The position numbers were made by a program, and so were the translations under genes. This document shows, in pieces, positions 59,494 to 64,000 of a DNA stretch of 64,000 bases (position 1 is the first letter of the stretch; every line of letters begins with the position of its first letter). The stretch covers positions 124,001 through 188,000 of the forward strand of contig CAWVNT010000209.1 in NCBI GenBank assembly GCA_963930775.1, in the 5' to 3' direction. The notes beneath the pieces are model-generated. The model was not told where the DNA came from and did not search any database. It was given only the letters and a program-made list of their open reading frames with translations. The DNA comes from Cliona cf. orientalis (Eukaryota; Porifera; Demospongiae; Clionaida; Clionaidae).

Positions 59494-60954
59494 CTGCAAG
59501 TGGCCACAACCAACCAGCCAAGCATCCCAATGACCATAGCGACCAGAGAAGTCGCTTCGCTCATTGGGGCCGCGCGACTAAAACAGAATCATTCATTTTC
59601 CAAAAAACTCTTTCCCCAAGTAGGTATGCTCCTTAAGCCTACCAAAACTGGTGTAGCTACTGTACATGGACAAATAGTACAACTAAAATATTCTAACTGA
59701 AAATTTGTCAAGAAAAGCAGCAAGATTATCCCTAGACTTATATCTACAAATTTTCCCCTCGACCACGGGTAAATTCTCCGCGCTTTCGTGGTCCTAGTAT
59801 TGGAAAAATTATCATCCCAATTTCGTATTTTCCGTGTGCTGTCCGCAACCCTGTGACTTTGTCGCGGAGTTAAGCCGCTAAAATTTACATCAGTGCTTGA
59901 CCCCATTTGTAAGGTTTGTAAAAGTCGGCCAAGTACCCTGGACAAGATTTCGTTCACTCAGGTTAGGAACAAGTTGCAACATCGCACCTGAAGTGCTTGC
60001 TGGGAAGTTTTCATCATTGTGAACGTAACAACTTCGGAGAAAATAAACAAATTGACCCACGATGGCTGACCTCGGTCTTGACAGAGATTGATGAAACAGT
60101 AAATCGTATGAATGCGATATACCTATCCTTTGTATGAAATATTGTAACACCCCCTTACATCGCCCGATGTCAATCCTTTAAAATTATATTATAAGCCGAC
60201 AGGTCGTAAATTGTAATGGAAAAGTAGTCCCAGCCATCCTGAGCACCTGCATTTTATCAAAGACAATGCAATACCTTGTTGGCATGAGGTGGTTGAAATT
60301 GTAAACTTTCACAAAAGTCTTTATCTTTGACCTCTGCTTCAGCCTCTTCTTTCCCATTCGTTTCGTTACTTTTCTTGGATACCTGTCGACTCCAGCTACC
60401 AAGGCGTGGCCGTAAGGCTTATCAGCAGTGCCGTCATCGTAATTCTACAATATTCATTCAACAACAGGAGCGATACTACAAGGCTCACACAGTAAGGACT
60501 CTCTTGCAAAATAAAATTGCATCAACCTGTCAGTGGGATTTTCAATTCGATTCTGTTCGTTCAGATAATAGGGAAACTTATTGTCAGCAGCACACACAAG
60601 GTGTTCGCAGTGAGCTGGGTGTGTCGTCATTACGTACAGAATCGTTTCGACATAAACGGTTCATAAATTCAAAATAGCTATATTGATCTAGAATTGACCC
60701 GAACGTTTCTTTTATTTCTTCATTTAAGGTTTTGTTCTCTTATTTTCGTATCTGGTCGTATTTATCCTAAAATTAACAATCTACACACGTTGCTTCGGTA
60801 ATTCTACAAGCTGTCACTTCACAACGTGCAAGCCTTTGGTGCCTGTACTGCCATACACAAACAGATGTCTCACCTTCACAACAACTGCCTTCCTGCCAGC
60901 GTACTTTCCACTCAGCACCAGCACAACCTTCCCAGATTTCATGAACTTCCCCAT
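54634..60954 (-). CDS. RPL27: 60S ribosomal protein L27 (eL27), complete
   Basis: This is a structural protein of the large cytosolic ribosomal subunit. Coding exons are 60954-60874, 60444-60275, 57756-57646 and 54682-54634, all GT-AG and phase consistent. They give 136 residues, the same as vertebrate RPL27.

It reads [18 protein letters not shown] (a KOW-type strand), then [59 protein letters not shown], and ends [12 protein letters not shown]. An acceptor (CGTCTCTAG) abuts the ATG, so a 5' UTR exon lies upstream, as in many ribosomal protein genes. A possible donor is near 61613 and a TATAAAA on the minus strand near 61163-61169, both unproven. AATAAA on the minus strand at 54610-54605 is only 24 nt past the stop, a very short 3' UTR. 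The introns are unusually rich in repeats and contain four C/D snoRNA candidates. Confidence 0.97.
54729..55240 (+). repeat. TACGTAGTACG-family element enclosing a snoRNA candidate
   Basis: The head is duplicated (ATTACCACCCGCATCCCAA twice), then GATGAGGGAAGGTAATGTTT. The core has a long G run at 54907-54928. The right end runs from CAACGAGAGAATGGGTACGA to TATGCCTCTTGCGG and GACTTTCTTGTTC. Between the G run and a C run (55127-55138) lies the snoRNA candidate at 54955-55051, so the element either captured it or straddles it. Confidence 0.65.
54955..55051 (-). ncRNA. Box C/D snoRNA candidate A, RPL27 intron 3
   Basis: On the minus (host sense) strand: stem CGATTCTGTTCGT, box C ATGATGA, internal D' CTGA after GTGTGCTG, guide GATTCCCTATTAT directly before box D CTGA, then the exact complementary stem ACGAACAGAATCG. 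The length is 97 nt including the 13-bp stem. Three paralogues are in the other RPL27 introns. A second small hairpin TTTTGTCA / TGACAAAA lies just 5' of the stem. Confidence 0.8.
55452..55904 (+). mobile_element. hAT-like element with CCCTGACA repeats (453 bp)
   Basis: Terminal inverted repeats CAGGGTTGCCAC and GTGGCAACCCTG, flanked by direct repeat TGCTT. At least ten TTCCCTGAC words cluster at both ends and are missing in the middle, the layout of subterminal transposase-binding sites. It lies in RPL27 intron 3. Confidence 0.82.
56158..56275 (-). repeat. TACGTAGTACG-family element, 5'-truncated
   Basis: Ends ACTGAAAACATTACCTTCCC, CCGTACTTCGTACGCGCGCG, GTAAAG in plus orientation, after a short G-rich core. 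Its other end is missing. Confidence 0.6.
56340..56585 (-). repeat. Duplicated ~240-bp segment, copy 1 (RPL27 intron 3)
   Basis: Shares GTAACATCGCACCTGAAGTG-type order, CATTGTGAACGTAACAACTT, ACAGTAAATCGTATGAATG and TAACACCCCCTTAC with 59945-60185 in RPL27 intron 2. A partial third copy is near 56935-57000. Confidence 0.75.
57296..57389 (-). ncRNA. Box C/D snoRNA candidate B, RPL27 intron 3
   Basis: Sense strand: stem CAATTCTGTTCGA, box C ATGATGA, D' CTGA, guide GTTCCCTATTAT, box D CTGA, stem TCGAACAGAATCG. The innermost stem pair is A-T instead of T-A in candidate A, a compensatory change. A TACGTAGTACG element begins 26 bp to its right, at about 57415. Confidence 0.78.
57415..57622 (+). repeat. 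TACGTAGTACG-family element, short core
   Basis: Head TTACCGTCCGCGTACGTAGT, ACGACGGGAAGGTTATGTTT; core with CCCCTCGTCCTG and a C run; right end CGCCCATTGCGGTCACGCAG and GACTGTCTTGTTA. It lies immediately beside snoRNA candidate B. Confidence 0.72.
58047..58426 (+). mobile_element. hAT-like element with CCCGAC/CCCTGAC repeats
   Basis: Left end CAGTGTTTCCACTTTTTTCC, right end GTGGGAACCCTG, with TTCCCTGACTGGAAAAAGTG near the right end exactly as in 40111-40650. The target duplication is not clear. Confidence 0.7.
58480..58576 (-). ncRNA. Box C/D snoRNA candidate C, RPL27 intron 2
   Basis: Sense strand: box C ATGATGA, D' CTGA, guide GATTCCCTGTTAT, box D CTGA, with the long CGATTCTGTTC / GAACAGAATCG stem interrupted by one A-C mismatch near its tip. 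Similarity to candidate A extends beyond the RNA on both sides, so A and C arose by a segmental copy. Confidence 0.75.
58984..59056 (-). repeat. TACGTAGTACG-family element, solo end
   Basis: Only the terminal block is present: TGAAAACATTACCTTCCTTC then GTACTACGTACGTGGTCGGT. Confidence 0.65.
59291..59490 (+). repeat. Tandem GGGTGGGTGGG unit ending in a 30-base G run
   Basis: Two and a half copies of a ~90-bp unit with GGGTGGGTGGG, AAATTTNTTGT and AAGCCAAANCTGGTGTT, closing in about 30 consecutive G at 59461-59490. It could form G-quadruplexes on the plus strand. Confidence 0.8.
59945..60185 (-). repeat. Duplicated ~240-bp segment, copy 2 (RPL27 intron 2)
   Basis: See 56340-56585. Identity is high through GGAGAAAATAAACAAATTGA and ATACCTATCCTTTGT. 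The duplicate shows that RPL27 introns have exchanged sequence locally. Confidence 0.75.
60548..60644 (-). ncRNA. Box C/D snoRNA candidate D (decaying), RPL27 intron 1
   Basis: Sense strand: box C is ATGACGA instead of ATGATGA and the stem has one mismatch (CTGTACGT). Guide GTTTCCCTATTAT, D' CTGA and box D CTGA are intact. It may be a weakly functional or retired copy. Confidence 0.6.
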
Positions 60955-60959
60955 CTAGA

Positions 60960-62490
60960 GACGAAAAATTGAAACATTAACACCTTTGCCACGGCCTTTT
61001 CATGGCTCAAATTGCAAGGGGACCATGTAAAGGGATACGAGCTCAAATACATTGGCAGTTGCCCTGCAACTCTTCATAAGTACACACCACATCATGCAAA
61101 ATTCAAGAAAGATCTTCACACGTCAAGAAGTATGACTGGGATACACGGTTAACATTTCGGTCTTTTATACCACATATATCACACATTACGGAAATAAACA
61201 TAAGAAAATGGATCCTATAGATATTAATTATTTCAATTCCATTTTAATAAGCACCATGTAGACTGCTGACACTCAGATTAATACAGATTTGTAATGGAAA
61301 TTCTTTTCACCGTGCAGAGGAAATCCAATATGGCGAAAAAAAGAACGTTCCTGGATTTGCTTGTGCCACTCGTAGAAATAAATTGAAGGGCTATTCCAGG
61401 ATGGTGTGCAGGGTATACAAATTTTGTGGGAACCAGTGTGGACAATTTGCAGACATTCGTACAGGGAATTGTGTAACCATGGCACGCAGACATTTGTGCA
61501 GGGATTCCTATGAGCACTGTTGCAGATATTGTTGTGGGCAATTCGCATGTAGTGTATTTTGGGAAAATTGTGAATACTTGGGCCATTCATTGGGTTAACT
61601 ATTTGACTACTTACCTTTTCTTAATAAGTTCTAACCAGGAATCAGCATTTACTGATCGCAATGGGCTTTTAACAGTAAAATGAGAAAATGAATTTCAATT
61701 TTAATGAGAGATAATTTATTGAGCAGCTAAAACAGTTCAAACTGGTTTAAGTTAGATTGTGGTTAGTAGTCTGAATTTATGGATTAATTTTCAGTCTAAA
61801 AAGACAGGATCAAACAAATACTGAAATATGGCCATGTCTCAGATCATATCATTAAGATACCCTTTTGTGCAAGAATTAGTTTGACAAGTCCACTAGTATA
61901 GGCTGCACAAATAAAAATCTGAAATTGTTATGGATGTACATTGAAGGCTTGAATCAGAATTTGCTCATTTTTTGTTTCAGGCAGAAACTACTGAAGTTCT
62001 TACAGCTTGTGTGGGCATCACTGCCATAGCACTGGCACAGGCAATTGTGTTTGTGTTTTTTTTTGGTGCAAAGATTAATTGATATAAGGCACTGTTGAGG
62101 GCAATTGTGTGGACAATGGTGTCGCCTATTGGGTAGGTACTGGTGTGGGCATTTGTGTAGGTAATTATCTGGGCATTAAATCATAAATATTTTTATGAAT
62201 ACATCATGGAGAATTTATATTCCAAATGAGAGGTTTTTTTATTCCTTTTTTTAAATTTGGAAAACATAAGTAATTTTTCTGGGTTCTGGTACCCCTGTTT
62301 TGGACTTCTGGTGATGTATGCCCTAGGTTTCAAAGCCAGGGTGGAGACCTCACTTGTCCACTTTCTCACCTGCATACAATGAATTCCTCAAATTCAGCTC
62401 TGGTGCAACACCTGTTGACCTCTTGGTGGCCAGCATGGTAGCCAAGCCTTTTCAATCCTCATATCTGAAGACATGTCCACAAGCATTGAT
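60960..62490. other. RPL27 upstream region, unassigned
   Basis: It probably contains the RPL27 5' UTR exon and promoter, but none can be fixed. 61383-61600 and 62030-62170 are rich in GTGTGGGCAATTGTGT-like words, a degenerate GT-rich repeat that creates Cys-rich artificial frames. Confidence 0.35.
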
Positions 62491-62560
62491 GGGGCTTGAA
62501 TCCATGGCCTAGTGCATGACAGCTCAGCACTCTTAACCACTCAGCCACTTCAGCTTGGCT
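62491..62560 (-). repeat. tRNA-like SINE head
   Basis: On the minus strand: A-box TGGCTGAGTGG, an anticodon-like stem AGTGC / GCACT with an oversized loop, and B-box GGATTCAAGCC. The tRNA-like fold is imperfect, so it is more likely the promoter head of a SINE than a working tRNA. Confidence 0.45.
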
Positions 62561-62678
62561 GATTCCTAGTTCTGGATATATGCCATGCTACTTTATAGCT
62601 CTGACCCTACCATAAGTCCTCTATAATAGGGTACAGCAGAGGCACAGATTCTATGCTTGGAACCTGGGTTACAGGCCA

Positions 62679-63017
62679 ATGCCTAACCACATAGATATTA
62701 ACTGCCACCTGGAGGCTATTACTCATGCATGTACTCTACAAACTGATCAGATACCCTCCAAACTACCCTACAAATACCTAAACTCAAAAGAGTTTCTGGT
62801 CATTGTCTTGGCCATAGTAAAAAGGAGCAGAGCACTTCTCCAATCTAATCAACAATGCCATTGGACATTGGGACTCTTGTTGGAGACCACTCACAAACTT
62901 GCTCAAATTAATAACATTCATAGTTATCTTTCCATTCTGATACAGACTTGTATTTTGGGAGGTCAGAACCCAACCACCACTATTATTAAAGCTTACAGCA
63001 ATACTCTACAACCATAA
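62679..63017 (+). CDS. Uncertain 112-codon open frame
   Basis: The frame starts MPNHIDINCHLEAITHACTL and ends at a stop, with Leu-rich helical stretches (EFLVIVLAIVKRSRALLQ). I recognise no family and see no splice signals, promoter or poly(A) signal. It may be chance in a moderately AT-rich region, or a fragment of a mobile-element protein. Confidence 0.15.
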   Translation: MPNHIDINCHLEAITHACTLQTDQIPSKLPYKYLNSKEFLVIVLAIVKRSRALLQSNQQCHWTLGLLLETTHKLAQINNIHSYLSILIQTCILGGQNPTTTIIKAYSNTLQP

Positions 63018-64000
63018 TTGCATTCTAGTACTCAGAAAGTATGCAGGTAAGCTGATCAAGAACTGCAATATGAAGTATCATAACCATGCCCACCTCTTAA
63101 AATAAGTCTAGGTTGCACAGCTGAGAGAGCCAACCAGTCTCTCATACCATCTCAGAGACCAAAGTCCTGTTTTCAGCTGTGACATATATTTGCAAAAATA
63201 ATACTATTTGAAAAAAACACAAAAAGTAGTCACTGATTGTTTGGAATGTACTTGTTCCTAGACTCTTTCCTAGTCAGTCTCATAAATACTTCCTTTTACT
63301 CAGCCTTACAGACACTTGGGTAAAAATGTAGTTTACTTAGTTAGGAACAGTTAATTACAGCTAATTACAATGTATCACAGGTTGTTCTTGGTTTGTTGGG
63401 TGATTGCATATCTAGCCTCTACTTTCTGGTATTTTTTAAATGTTTTAAATGGTCATCATTGCTCATAGTTGCACTGATACTCAACTGTAGTGGGTCCATA
63501 AGCATTTATTAGCCATGTTACAGTGTTTCTACTGATTAATTGAAATCATAACAAGGGTATATGGTTGATGGATCACAGAGGTGGTATCCTCTAACACATA
63601 GTCCTTATTCATTTGGTTATTCAACCATGAGTTGCTGCATTGTGGCCACTCATTATTCTTATCATGTTTGTTGTGTTTTTGCCCAATCACTGTGTTAAGT
63701 GTTCTTAAATTATGAATATGATTGTGACTGCAGGGAATTTCAAATCAAGGTGAATTTTGACGTGTTTTGCCCATGATGGGTCAATGATAGTCTCAGAAGC
63801 AACTGTTCGTTAGCAGACAACAATAGGAAATTTTAAAATCCAGATGGTTTTTTTTTATGTTTCACCCATTGCAGGTGGAGAAAAGTCTCAGAACTTTGAA
63901 AGTCCAAAATTGGTTGCCCTTAACTAGCATTGGTTACCTACAGCAACTACTCATTTAGTTGGTGATAATAGGGAATTTACATTTAAAGTTTCAAGTGTAT
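63018..64000. other. No feature recognised
   Basis: Unique AT-rich sequence to the end of the window; no coding frame, repeat family or RNA gene seen. Confidence 0.35.

Overview
This is a nuclear window from an animal, most likely a marine invertebrate. Three conserved metazoan genes with GT-AG introns are present, and the DNA between them is crowded with satellites, foldbacks and short non-autonomous transposons. I could not fix the phylum from sequence alone. There is one 200-N assembly gap (14518-14717).

Layout. 1-15 kb is repeat territory: a 292-bp satellite (10 copies), a 61-bp satellite of nested palindromes, a 122-bp satellite, and a 643-bp foldback element with a perfect 9-bp target duplication. 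14.7-19.3 kb holds an unrecognised gene system: two possible exons on + next to the gap, and a 4-exon gene on - whose reading frame is interrupted by an in-frame TAG. Two copies of a hairpin/AT-palindrome module bracket the - gene. 19.5-23.9 kb is ATP5F1B (mitochondrial ATP synthase beta, +), lacking its first exons. 24-30 kb is quiet and may carry UTRs. 30.0-53.9 kb is a 9-exon FAM117/GLCCI1-family gene on -, complete at 521 codons. Its introns hold a 31-bp minisatellite that flips orientation, several inverted repeats and a 2.46-kb DNA transposon containing five near-identical 201-bp units. 54.6-61 kb is a complete 136-residue RPL27 on -. 61-64 kb shows only weak signals, including a tRNA-like SINE head.

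The strongest unexpected signal is RNA. Three paralogous box C/D snoRNA candidates sit in three ATP5F1B introns, and a second family of four lies in the RPL27 introns, at least one per intron. All seven lie on the sense strand of their host. This fits intron-processed snoRNAs hosted by highly expressed housekeeping genes. The RPL27 family has a 13-bp terminal stem with one compensatory pair change and a conserved guide that appears to match a conserved 18S rRNA segment.

Two short-element families dominate the right half: one with a TACGTAGTACG end and G-rich cores (about ten copies, one running into the assembly gap), and one hAT-like family with CAGGGTTGCCAC-type ends and internal CCCTGAC motifs. 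Identifications rest on reading the translations and splice sites by eye; no database search was run.
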